The translations under genes were made by a program, and so were the position numbers. Below, piece after piece: positions 35,884 to 44,472 of a DNA stretch of 64,000 nt (positions are counted from its first letter, which is position 1; every line of letters starts with the position of its first letter). This DNA is from Flavobacterium psychrophilum (GTDB taxonomy: Bacteria > Bacteroidota > Bacteroidia > Flavobacteriales > Flavobacteriaceae). Where the stretch lies: assembly GCA_945874225.1 (NCBI GenBank), contig CAMCFT010000020.1, positions 1-64,000 on the forward strand. The letters run 5' to 3'. Under the pieces are notes generated by a model. The model saw only the letters and a program-made list of their open reading frames with translations. It did no database searches and was not told where the DNA came from.

Positions 35884-35884
35884 A

Positions 35885-35911
35885 ACCCCTAATCCCCCGA
35901 AGGGGGAATTG
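35885..35911. repeat. Dispersed GC-rich repeat, family 1, copy e
   Basis: acccctaatcccccgaaggg (from 35885) continues as ggg, with a perfect ccccc-gaa-ggggg hairpin. It starts 2 nt after the recQ stop, between convergent genes. Confidence 0.75.
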
Positions 35912-35950
35912 TGAAATAGGGATTTATAAGGTTCATTCCAATTTTCCTGT

Positions 35951-36217
35951 TTAGGCTCCCTCTCCCTCGGGGAGGGTTGGGGAGGGGAACAATTCTCCTC
36001 GATGTGGTTTCAGAGCATCTCGTACTTGAATCATATTCTCGTCAGTAACCACCATAAAAGCAATAGCATACATTTCGCTAAAAATTTCAAAACCAGTGAT
36101 ATTTGGTGATAATTTTTCGGCAAGAATATATTCCTTCAAATGAATCTCGTGATGTTCAGCCGTTTTTGCCGAAGCCTGACCACGAAAATCCCATATTAGT
36201 TTTATTTCTCGAGACAT
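35951..36217 (-). CDS. Conserved hypothetical small protein
   Basis: An 88-aa protein starting at the ATG at 36217 (MSREIKLIWDFRGQASAKTA). The longer ORF from 36319 would overlap the divergent gene and its promoter. The body (HHEIHLKEYILAEKLSP, MYAIAFMVVTDENMIQVRDA, LKPHRG) looks like a compact alpha/beta protein; I recognise it only as a type of hypothetical seen in Flavobacteriia. The last 13 residues (LFPSPTLPEGEGA) and the stop come from a family 2 dispersed repeat. Confidence 0.7.
   Translation of the reverse strand: MSREIKLIWDFRGQASAKTAEHHEIHLKEYILAEKLSPNITGFEIFSEMYAIAFMVVTDENMIQVRDALKPHRGELFPSPTLPEGEGA
35954..35990. repeat. Dispersed GC-rich repeat, family 2, copy 1
   Basis: ggctccctctccctcgggga (35954-35973) continues gggttggggagggg. 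It pairs a CCCTCTCC arm with a GGGGAGGG arm and encodes the C-terminus of the 88-aa protein. Related copies are at 61327 and 61890. Confidence 0.75.
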
Positions 36218-36273
36218 TTTGAACTTTTCTTTGTTGTTGAGTTGCAAAATTACAATAACAATTTTCAAATTAC

Positions 36274-36281
36274 TATTTTTG
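36274..36281 (+). promoter_or_regulatory. Predicted -7 promoter element of the FAD oxidoreductase gene
   Basis: TATTTTTG, an exact TAnnTTTG match 14 nt before the ATG at 36296, gives a very short leader. It supports 36296 over the longer ORF start at 36242. Confidence 0.5.
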
Positions 36282-36295
36282 TCAAAATTCAACTT

Positions 36296-37858
36296 ATGCC
36301 TCGTGAACTTCTTCTTCAAGTTTCTCCAGAAATAGCTTCAAATGAAAATTTGCTAAGGGACTATTTGTCCAAGCAAATAAAGGTTTCTCCAAATGAAATC
36401 AAACACATTTCCATTTTGAAACGTTCAATAGATGCACGCCAGAAAGCTGTGAAAATTAATCTGAAAGTTGCTATTTATTTGGTTGGCGAACCTTTTCAGG
36501 AAAACAAAATCCTGATTCCTGATTATAAAAATGTTTCCAATGCACAAGAAGTAATCGTTGTTGGCGCTGGTCCTGCTGGGTTATTTGCCGCTTTGCAATT
36601 AATAGAATTGGGTTTAAAACCAATAATTATAGAGAGAGGAAAAGATGTCCGTGGTCGTCGCCGGGATTTGAAATCCATCAATGTGGATCATATTGTTAAT
36701 GAAGATTCTAATTATTGTTTTGGCGAAGGCGGAGCAGGTACTTATTCGGATGGAAAGTTATATACGCGTTCAAAAAAACGTGGTGATGTCAACAGAATCT
36801 TAGAATTATTAGTCGCTTTCGGAGCATCTCATGATATTTTGGTTGATGCCCATCCGCATATTGGAACCAATAAATTGCCACAAATCATCCAGGATATTCG
36901 GGAGAAAATCATCGAAATGGGAGGGAAAGTCCTTTTCGAAACCCGATTGACCGATATTATTATCAAAAACAATGAAGTGCAAGGAATCGTTACCAAAAAC
37001 GGTGACACTATTCTTGCCAACAAGATAATCTTGGCCACAGGACATTCAGCCCGAGATATTTTTGAATTATTGGATAGAAAGCAAGTTTTTATAGAAGCCA
37101 AAGCCTTTGCCTTGGGAGTTCGAGCAGAACATCCGCAATCATTAATTGACAGTATTCAGTACAGTTGTGATTATCGCGGGGAACATTTGCCGCCAGCACC
37201 TTATTCGATTGTAAAACAAGTGGGCGGACGCGGAATGTATTCTTTTTGTATGTGTCCCGGTGGTGTGATTGCGCCTTGTGCGACAAGTCCTGGCGAAGTA
37301 GTGACGAACGGTTGGTCGCCCTCAAAACGGGATCAGGCTACTGCTAATTCAGGAATCGTGATTGAATTAAAACTCGAAGATTTCAAGCCGTTTGCCAAAT
37401 TTGGTGCATTGGCAGGTATGGAATTCCAAAAAAGTATAGAGCAAAAAGCGTGGTATTTGGCAGGGGAAACCCAAAAAGTTCCTGCCCAAAAAATGGTTGA
37501 TTTCACCCAAAACAAAGTGTCCTCGAATATTCCAAAAACGTCTTATGTTCCCGGAACTACTTCGGTTGAAATGGGTCAGGTTTTCCCAGGATTTCTTACC
37601 CAAATATTAAGAGAAGGTTTCATAGAATTCGGAAAATCAATGCGAGGTTTCTTGACAAATGAAGCCATACTTCACGCTCCGGAATCTCGAACTTCTTCGC
37701 CAGTGCGTATTCCCAGAGATTCAGAAACATTGGAACACGTCCAAATAAAAGGCTTGTATCCTTGTGGAGAAGGAGCAGGTTATGCAGGAGGAATTATTTC
37801 GGCAGCAATTGATGGGGAGAAATGTGCGTTGAAGATTGGGGAGATTTTAATCAAGTAA
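36296..37858 (+). CDS. NAD(P)/FAD-dependent oxidoreductase
   Basis: A 520-aa flavoprotein. After about 75 N-terminal residues comes a dinucleotide-binding motif, VIVVGAGPAGLFAALQLIEL, then IIIERGKDVRGRRRD and ANKIILATGHSARDIF, and the C-terminal FAD motif GLYPCGEGAGYAGGIISAAI. A cysteine-rich stretch, YSFCMCPGGVIAPCA, is notable. Related proteins are annotated only as FAD-dependent dehydrogenases; the substrate is unknown. The start is the ATG at 36296 (MPRELLLQVSPEI), supported by the promoter element just upstream. Confidence 0.88.
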   Translation: MPRELLLQVSPEIASNENLLRDYLSKQIKVSPNEIKHISILKRSIDARQKAVKINLKVAIYLVGEPFQENKILIPDYKNVSNAQEVIVVGAGPAGLFAALQLIELGLKPIIIERGKDVRGRRRDLKSINVDHIVNEDSNYCFGEGGAGTYSDGKLYTRSKKRGDVNRILELLVAFGASHDILVDAHPHIGTNKLPQIIQDIREKIIEMGGKVLFETRLTDIIIKNNEVQGIVTKNGDTILANKIILATGHSARDIFELLDRKQVFIEAKAFALGVRAEHPQSLIDSIQYSCDYRGEHLPPAPYSIVKQVGGRGMYSFCMCPGGVIAPCATSPGEVVTNGWSPSKRDQATANSGIVIELKLEDFKPFAKFGALAGMEFQKSIEQKAWYLAGETQKVPAQKMVDFTQNKVSSNIPKTSYVPGTTSVEMGQVFPGFLTQILREGFIEFGKSMRGFLTNEAILHAPESRTSSPVRIPRDSETLEHVQIKGLYPCGEGAGYAGGIISAAIDGEKCALKIGEILIK

Positions 37859-37904
37859 AATTTTGAATCACAATAAATACATCAGTGTTTATTAACAAGC
37901 GCAA

Positions 37905-37935
37905 AAGAAGCTGCCCTATTAAAGAGCAGCCTCTA
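37905..37935 (-). terminator. Terminator downstream of the 959-aa secreted protein gene
   Basis: Read on the minus strand, gaggctgc and gcagcttc form an 8-bp stem (one G-U) followed by tttt, about 25 nt past the stop at 37960. Confidence 0.65.
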
Positions 37936-37959
37936 AATAATTAAATTATTTTCAGTTAT

Positions 37960-40839
37960 TTATTGTTTCACTACTTTAATAGTATTGGAATTATTTCCTT
38001 GTCTCACTAAAACCAAATAAGTTCCAGCCTTCAAATCTTTACCAAATGCAGTAATTTGATTACTATTTGTGTTGAGGTTCGAAAGCAAATGTCCATTGAT
38101 ATCAAATACAGTCAATACTACCTTTTCATCAGAAGTAGATTGCACTTCAAGGTTAAAATCGTTAGTACTTGGATTAGGCCAAACATTTGATACAAATGGG
38201 ACATTTTCTATTGAGTTGTCACCTATAGATGATTTGTGATTTGTAGCGGGTTTAGTTGTTATACTAACCTCTTTTCCTTTATCATGAGGCACAGTTACCG
38301 TTACAATTTGATCGAACCAATTATTTGAATCATCATATCCCCATACGTTGAAGGAATATACTCTACCTGTTCCCTTGCCGGAACGTTCAGCCCTAAGAAG
38401 AAGATTTTGACCGTACATGTCTATTTGCCAATCATTTGCCAAGTCACCGTCTCCAAGACCATTGTCTGGTTCATTACTGGTTATATTATAAATGTAATAA
38501 TATAGAACTGTAACGTTATCACTGCAATTATTTTCGAAATCAAAGTGTATAGGAACCATCTTATGGTTTGGTGGCCAGAGCTCTGGAATATTTTTAATTT
38601 TCGGTGGATCATTTACATATACATAGAAGCCACAGCTTGCTGTTTTTCCTTCCGAATTGGTGAGTTCAAAAGCATTCCAAGTAGAGCCTACCGGAAAGAA
38701 AGAGCCGCTAGCTAATCCAGCAGTTTGTTTTATGGTTATACCTTCACCTCCACAACTGGCAGCAGCAGTTACTTCTGGATAATTTACAATTGCACCGCAT
38801 TTTCCTAGTTCGCTATTTACAGTAGGAATCCAAGGACATTGAATTGCTGGGAATGGACACGAAGTCGCTACAAAACTATATTCTCTAGTTAATTTGTTAA
38901 AAGTCACATTGTAATTTCCAGCAGGTATATAAATATTCCAATCAGACCCTTGATCCGCTGTGCCTATCGGGAATGACCAACCTCCCCAGCTTACATTCCA
39001 GTTATTATCCTGTCTGAATTTTACATAACCATAAATAAAAGGATAATTCAGTAAAGTATAGTTTATTCCGTCTGTCGATTGCATATCTACATCAAAGTTC
39101 CATCCATATAATGCATCGCCAATGATGCCAATAGGGCTAGGAGCAGTAAAATTGTAATCCCCAGTTTTAATATTGAATGTTGCATTATATGTTCCAGCAG
39201 TAACTGGAATACTTGGACCGTCTTTTATAGCATTTCCCATTGGGAAAGTACTATTTCCCCAATTATTATCCCAACTGTCATCCTGCCTGAATTTTGCTTC
39301 ACCACTAGTAAAAGTGTAATCTGGCAAAATAAAGGTAATGTTATCATTGGTAAACATATTTACGTCAGGTCCAGCATTATAGTTAGGAGGAACTGCACTT
39401 CCAATTATTCCAATGTGTGTTGGACAATTTATACATTTAAAATTATATTCTAAAGTAGTTCTGTTGAAAGTGATGTCATAAGTACCTGCTTCATATGGAA
39501 TATTATTTGACGAATTACTTACTCCAGTCCCAGTAGGAAATTCAGTACCAGTAGCAGAACCAAAATTACAATTCCAATTCTGGTTGTCTCTAAATTTTAA
39601 ATTTCCTCCTGAATAAAAAAAGATGCCTGAAAGCGTCCAGGTAATGTTGTCAGTAGTATACATAAAATAATCACCACCCCAACCATTAAAATCTCCAATT
39701 ATACTTACTAATGGTGGCTGAAAATTATATGCTCCAGTTAATATATTGAAATATACATTATAAGTTCCTGGCGCTACCGCTATTAGAGCTCCGTCTTGGG
39801 TTCCCGTTCCAATAGGAAAATCAACACTGGACCAATTGGCTGTAGGACTAGGGGTTATACTACTGGGTTTTTCGACAAATTGCCCATTTCCGGCACTTAC
39901 AGTTAAACTTTCTCTTGAATAATTTATACCATCAGTAGTTGATAAACCTGCGCCAGATGGTAAAGCTGTTCCTTCAAAGCTAACAGCACGATTAGGATTT
40001 ATTCCAGGTGTAAACGAATATGCTTTAGTGAGATAATTGTAGGTTACATTCCAAAAACCTGGTACGCCTCGCATATTTGGGGAGCCAGCATCTGTAACTG
40101 ATGCAATTCCAGATGGAAAGCCGGGAGGACCGCCTAAAGGTCCAGCAGCTGTTGGCCAAGCTCCTTCAGTAAATTTAAATTCTGAAGTTCCCCCACCGTC
40201 ACCAAGGATTTCAATATTTGTTGCGGTATAGGTTACGCCATCAGTAGTTGACAATTGTATCATTCCGCTTTCAAGCCAACCTCCAAATGCTGAGCCTGTA
40301 AGCCAAACGTTAGGAATAACTTGCAGCATTATATTTCGGAAGTCCATATCTATATTTGACAAACCCATTTCAAAACTTAATTTGTGTAAGGCGAAAACAG
40401 ATGTGGCATCAAATTCAATTGTTTTGATTTCCCAATTAGCAGTAGCATGCTGAATATAATTAGGATTTAAGTTTATCCAAGATCCTTCATCCTGACCTAT
40501 AAAAACTCCGAAGTCTCGATCAGCATCTGCTCGCACTTCAAATGTAAGCAGATAGTGTTTCCCATATTCTAAAGGAAATCCCCATTGAATTAATTGTATA
40601 TCGTATGTATTTATTCCCCCATCTACAATATCATATTTACATACACCTGATGAAACCTCTGTAGTAAAATTGTTTACAAAAGTACACCAAGTGTTGAGTG
40701 GCTTATTTATTCCATCAAAAATGGTAATAGAAGTTGGGTTGCTAAAATCACCATTGGTCAAAATGTTTTGAGCCTGACAGAGCGATACAGACGAAAATAG
40801 TATCCCCAAAACCAATAAAGTAAAGATTTTTGCTTTCAT
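37960..40839 (-). CDS. T9SS-secreted protein with five SusE/F-like repeats
   Basis: A 959-aa extracellular protein. After a signal peptide (1-23) comes a CBM4/9-like region (about 25-176: ILTNGDFSN, LTFEVRADADRDFGVFIGQ). Five tandem repeats of about 90-100 residues follow (about 178-278, 286-374, 377-468, 475-566, 569-657), each with a pattern like IIGDFNGWGGD ... LKFRDNQNW ... AGTYDITFNRTTLEYNF, as in the starch-binding SusE/SusF family. An HYR-like domain (about 664-743) and another beta domain precede the type A T9SS sorting domain (884-959: VWPNPSTNDF, GTYLVLV). A polysaccharide-binding role at the cell surface is likely. No SusC/D genes are nearby. Confidence 0.88.
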   Translation of the reverse strand: MKAKIFTLLVLGILFSSVSLCQAQNILTNGDFSNPTSITIFDGINKPLNTWCTFVNNFTTEVSSGVCKYDIVDGGINTYDIQLIQWGFPLEYGKHYLLTFEVRADADRDFGVFIGQDEGSWINLNPNYIQHATANWEIKTIEFDATSVFALHKLSFEMGLSNIDMDFRNIMLQVIPNVWLTGSAFGGWLESGMIQLSTTDGVTYTATNIEILGDGGGTSEFKFTEGAWPTAAGPLGGPPGFPSGIASVTDAGSPNMRGVPGFWNVTYNYLTKAYSFTPGINPNRAVSFEGTALPSGAGLSTTDGINYSRESLTVSAGNGQFVEKPSSITPSPTANWSSVDFPIGTGTQDGALIAVAPGTYNVYFNILTGAYNFQPPLVSIIGDFNGWGGDYFMYTTDNITWTLSGIFFYSGGNLKFRDNQNWNCNFGSATGTEFPTGTGVSNSSNNIPYEAGTYDITFNRTTLEYNFKCINCPTHIGIIGSAVPPNYNAGPDVNMFTNDNITFILPDYTFTSGEAKFRQDDSWDNNWGNSTFPMGNAIKDGPSIPVTAGTYNATFNIKTGDYNFTAPSPIGIIGDALYGWNFDVDMQSTDGINYTLLNYPFIYGYVKFRQDNNWNVSWGGWSFPIGTADQGSDWNIYIPAGNYNVTFNKLTREYSFVATSCPFPAIQCPWIPTVNSELGKCGAIVNYPEVTAAASCGGEGITIKQTAGLASGSFFPVGSTWNAFELTNSEGKTASCGFYVYVNDPPKIKNIPELWPPNHKMVPIHFDFENNCSDNVTVLYYYIYNITSNEPDNGLGDGDLANDWQIDMYGQNLLLRAERSGKGTGRVYSFNVWGYDDSNNWFDQIVTVTVPHDKGKEVSITTKPATNHKSSIGDNSIENVPFVSNVWPNPSTNDFNLEVQSTSDEKVVLTVFDINGHLLSNLNTNSNQITAFGKDLKAGTYLVLVRQGNNSNTIKVVKQ

Positions 40840-41243
40840 AAAAACAGTTGTTTAGTTAATAATTTACCTACTCTTTTAAAGGATTTTCAGATTCCTCCTC
40901 AAGCAATTATTTTAAGTTAAATTCTGTAGGTAAAAATTGATTTGAAGACTAAATCACATTAGGTAGTGATTGAATTAGATCGTTAAAATTACAGCTTTTA
41001 ATTTGTAAATAACTGTTATTTAACTAATTATAAGTAAGAATTGGATTATTTCAGTAATTTTTTTTTAATAAAATTTTAGTAGAGAAATTTTGAAATAAAA
41101 TATTTTTTTAAAAAAGGACTTCTTGAAAGTTTAGTTTTATTGAATTTTGGGTTGCATATAAATCATAAACATTCAAAATTAAACCCTAAATCTTAAAATC
41201 CTAAATCTTAAATAAATTATCTTTGCGCACTGAAAAATGATTT
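40840..41243. other. AT-rich intergenic region between divergent genes
   Basis: No ORF or strong structure. It holds the promoter region of the 959-aa protein gene (minus strand) and the tgt promoter. The tgt side contains the degenerate repeat ccctaaatcttaaaatccta and so on (about 41183-41213), a low-complexity tract of a type also seen before other genes here. Confidence 0.6.
41218..41225 (+). promoter_or_regulatory. Predicted -7 promoter element of tgt
   Basis: TATCTTTG, an exact TAnnTTTG match, is 18 nt before the tgt ATG. Confidence 0.6.
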
Positions 41244-42374
41244 ATGAAATTTGATTTATTACAAAAAGATCCACATACCAAAGCCAGAGCAGGAAGTATC
41301 ACTACTGATCATGGTGTGATTGAAACCCCAATTTTTATGCCTGTTGGCACAGTCGCTTCGGTAAAGGGAGTGCATCAACGGGAATTAAAAGACGATATTA
41401 ATCCTGATATTATCCTGGGAAATACCTATCATTTATACTTGCGTCCACAAACCCAAATCCTTGAAAAAGCTGGCGGTTTACATAAGTTTATGAATTGGGA
41501 CAGGAATATTTTGACTGATTCTGGTGGTTACCAAGTGTATTCACTTTCGGCAAACCGAAAAATTAAGGAAGAAGGCGTGAAGTTCAAATCACATATCGAC
41601 GGTTCCTATCATTTTTTCACTCCTGAAAACGTGATGGAAATTCAACGTACCATTGGTGCTGATATCATTATGGCTTTCGACGAATGTACACCTTATCCTT
41701 GTGATTATCGATATGCTCAAAAATCGATGAAAATGACGCATCGCTGGTTGGACAGATGCATCAATCATTTGGAAAAAGTGCCAACAAAATATGGTTACGA
41801 TCAAACTTTTTTTCCAATAGTTCAGGGAAGCACATACAAAGATTTACGCCAACAATCAGCAGAATATATTGCAAATTCAGGTCAGCAAGGAAACGCAATT
41901 GGTGGACTTTCAGTTGGTGAACCCGCCGAAGAAATGTATGCAATGACTGAAATTGTTTGTGAAATTCTTCCGGAAGACAAACCTAGATACTTAATGGGTG
42001 TGGGAACTCCAATAAATATTTTAGAGAATATTGCCCTTGGAATTGATATGTTTGACTGTGTAATGCCAACGCGTAATGCCAGAAATGGAATGTTGTTTAC
42101 TGCTAATGGAACCATCAACATCAAAAACAAAAAGTGGGAAGATGATTTTTCGCCTGTTGACGAAATGGGACATACTTTTGTGGATACAGAATATACAAAA
42201 GCCTATTTACGCCATTTGTTTGCGGCTAATGAATACTTAGGAAAACAAATTGCTACAATACACAATCTGGGTTTTTATATGTGGTTGGTTCGTGAGGCTA
42301 GAAAACATATCTTAGCCGGAGATTTTAGAACTTGGAAAGAAATGATGGTTCGAAATATGAGCCAGAGATTGTAA
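41244..42374 (+). CDS. tgt: tRNA-guanine transglycosylase
   Basis: Exchanges the wobble guanine of GUN-anticodon tRNAs for preQ1 in queuosine synthesis. The 376-aa protein keeps MPVGTVASVKGV, the catalytic-site DSGGYQVYSL, IGGLSVGEP and the nucleophile region MFDCVMPTRNARNG. The zinc site is unusual: where most bacterial Tgt have CxCxxC after DFSPxDE, this protein reads EMGHTFVDTEY (about 307-317) with no cysteine, although the later TIHN histidine remains. It leads a plus-strand run with an LptF/G permease and an EamA transporter. Confidence 0.95.
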   Translation: MKFDLLQKDPHTKARAGSITTDHGVIETPIFMPVGTVASVKGVHQRELKDDINPDIILGNTYHLYLRPQTQILEKAGGLHKFMNWDRNILTDSGGYQVYSLSANRKIKEEGVKFKSHIDGSYHFFTPENVMEIQRTIGADIIMAFDECTPYPCDYRYAQKSMKMTHRWLDRCINHLEKVPTKYGYDQTFFPIVQGSTYKDLRQQSAEYIANSGQQGNAIGGLSVGEPAEEMYAMTEIVCEILPEDKPRYLMGVGTPINILENIALGIDMFDCVMPTRNARNGMLFTANGTINIKNKKWEDDFSPVDEMGHTFVDTEYTKAYLRHLFAANEYLGKQIATIHNLGFYMWLVREARKHILAGDFRTWKEMMVRNMSQRL

Positions 42375-42398
42375 TTTAGTATAGCCAATCAACAATAA

Positions 42399-43484
42399 AT
42401 GAAAATAATTGACAAATACATTCTAAGAAAATATCTGACCACTTTTGCGGTTATGCTGATGTTATTTGCACCTATAGGAATCGTAATTGATGTTTCGGAA
42501 AAAATCAATAAAATGATTGAAAACAAAATTCCACTTGTGGATATTTTGATTTACTATTTTAATTTCACCATCTACTTCACCAACTTATTATTTCCAATAT
42601 TTTTGTTTTTATCGGTGATTTGGTTTACATCAAAATTAGCCAATGACACCGAAATTATTGCTATTTTAAGTTCTGGAATTTCGTTTACCAGATTTTTAAG
42701 ACCCTTTATAATTGGAGCTTCCATCATTTCTGTTTTTATTTTGTTAATGGGGTTTTTTGTTGTTCCAAAAGCTAGCGAGGGATTTAATAATTTCAGGTAT
42801 ACTTATCTTAGAGGGGACGGAAAGCAAGCGATGAGAGGAGATAATACTGACGTTTACAGACAAGTCAGTAATGATGAATATATTTATGTCAATAGTTTTG
42901 ATGTAGTATCAAAAACGGCTTATAGTTTTAGTTATGAGAAGTTTAAAAAAGATAAACTAGAGTATAAAATATCGGCTTCAAGGATTCAATGGAATCCTAA
43001 AACCAAGAACTATACTATGTATGATTATGTCAAAAGAACAGTCGGAGAATTAGATGATAAAATTGAAAAAGCAGAAAAAAAGGATGCGAAATTTAGTTTT
43101 GATTTAGAAGACTTAACACCTGTAGTTTACATCGCCGAAACATTAAATCTGGGAAAATTAAACCAATTTATTGATAAGGAAAAAAAGCGAGGTTCTTCCA
43201 ATATAAATGTGTATATGGTGGTTTTATATAAAAAATACAGCATTCCTGTATCGGCATTTATTCTTACCATTATAGCTGTTGCGGTTTCTTCTATGAAACG
43301 AAGAGGAGGAATGGGATTGAGTTTAGCTATTGGGATAGCTGTGGCTTTTTCATTTGTGTTTTTTGATAAAATATTTGGAACATTGGCTGAAAAATCAAGT
43401 TTCCCACCTTTATTGGCAGTTTGGTTTCCTAATATTGTTTTCGGAATTTTGGCAATTTTTTTATTACGAAATGCGAAACGGTAA
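42399..43484 (+). CDS. LptF/LptG family LPS export permease
   Basis: A 361-aa inner-membrane permease of the LptF/G (YjgP/YjgQ) family. It starts MKIIDKYILRKYLTTFAVML, has three N-terminal helices (about 12-115), a periplasmic beta-jellyroll segment (about 130-270) and three C-terminal helices. It would form the LPS extraction complex with LptB, encoded at 30686. Sequence alone does not decide LptF versus LptG. It follows tgt by 24 nt and overlaps the EamA gene by 14 nt. Confidence 0.92.
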   Translation: MKIIDKYILRKYLTTFAVMLMLFAPIGIVIDVSEKINKMIENKIPLVDILIYYFNFTIYFTNLLFPIFLFLSVIWFTSKLANDTEIIAILSSGISFTRFLRPFIIGASIISVFILLMGFFVVPKASEGFNNFRYTYLRGDGKQAMRGDNTDVYRQVSNDEYIYVNSFDVVSKTAYSFSYEKFKKDKLEYKISASRIQWNPKTKNYTMYDYVKRTVGELDDKIEKAEKKDAKFSFDLEDLTPVVYIAETLNLGKLNQFIDKEKKRGSSNINVYMVVLYKKYSIPVSAFILTIIAVAVSSMKRRGGMGLSLAIGIAVAFSFVFFDKIFGTLAEKSSFPPLLAVWFPNIVFGILAIFLLRNAKR

Positions 43485-44355
43485 ATTAAAAAGTTATTTA
43501 AATCTTCATTTAATTGTTTTTATTTGGGGATTCACGGCAATATTGGGAGCATTAATTTCAATTCATGCTGATGCTTTAGTTTGGTATCGAATGCTTTTTG
43601 CTGGTATTTTTTTATTCCTTTTTATTCTATTCAAAAAGCAATCATTTCGAATTCCGATAAAGGAATTTTTTAAATTGATTTTTGTGGGATTATTGATTGC
43701 GGTCCATTGGATATTTTTTTTCAAAGCCATTCATATTTCCAATGTATCCATCACATTATCGGTTTTTTCCTTGGGAGCATTTTTCACTTCCATACTCGAA
43801 CCTATTTTTTATGGAAGGAAAGTACTTTGGTACGAAGTCTTATTCGGACTAGTAATTATTGCCGGACTTGCTCTTATTTTGCAGGTCGAAATCAATTATT
43901 TTGAAGGAATGATGTACGCCTTAGTCTCCATAATAATTGGAGTTTTATTTACACTGATGAACGGAAAATTAATTGAGAAACACGAACCTTCTGTTATCAC
44001 ATTTTACGAATTTCTGGCAGGGGTATTTTTTATTACAATTTACTTTTTATTCCAAAATAGATTTACATTCGAATTCTTTATTCTAACTTCTAACGATTGG
44101 ATTTTACTGTTCATTTTATCTTCGGTTTGTACCGCTTATGCCTTTACAGCTTCGGTAAAAGTGATGCGGAAATTATCTCCTTATACTATAATGTTAACTA
44201 CTAGTTTAGAGCCTGTTTATGGTATTATTTTAGCTTTTTTTATCATTGGAGGAAAAGAAAAAATGAGTGTCGAGTTTTACATTGGGGCAATTTTAATTGT
44301 GATTACTGTGATACTTAACGCAGTTCTAAAGCATTATCTTACAGATAAAGAATAA
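43471..44355 (+). CDS. EamA/DMT family transporter
   Basis: A 294-aa protein of ten predicted membrane helices in two EamA halves: IVFIWGFTAILGALISIHAD and later FFKAIHISNVSITLSVF in the first half, SSVCTAYAFTASVKVMRKLS with SPYTIMLTTSLEPVYGIILA in the second. Likely a metabolite exporter; substrate unknown. I chose the ATG at 43471 (MRNGKLKSYLNLHL), which overlaps the upstream gene by 14 nt, over a start 39 codons earlier inside the permease gene. Confidence 0.87.
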   Translation: MRNGKLKSYLNLHLIVFIWGFTAILGALISIHADALVWYRMLFAGIFLFLFILFKKQSFRIPIKEFFKLIFVGLLIAVHWIFFFKAIHISNVSITLSVFSLGAFFTSILEPIFYGRKVLWYEVLFGLVIIAGLALILQVEINYFEGMMYALVSIIIGVLFTLMNGKLIEKHEPSVITFYEFLAGVFFITIYFLFQNRFTFEFFILTSNDWILLFILSSVCTAYAFTASVKVMRKLSPYTIMLTTSLEPVYGIILAFFIIGGKEKMSVEFYIGAILIVITVILNAVLKHYLTDKE

Positions 44356-44430
44356 TTATTTTCATTCAATTTTACTATGAATTTATTTGTAATAAGATAA
44401 GAAATAAACGTTTTTGATAATTTTAAATTT

Positions 44431-44438
44431 TATATTTG
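44431..44438 (+). promoter_or_regulatory. Predicted promoter of accA
   Basis: TATATTTG exactly matches TAnnTTTG, 34 nt before the ATG. A TTTTTG at 44411-44416 may serve as -33, though the 14-nt spacer is short. Confidence 0.6.
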
Positions 44439-44472
44439 CATTTCAAATCAAAAACAAAAACTCATATACCAC

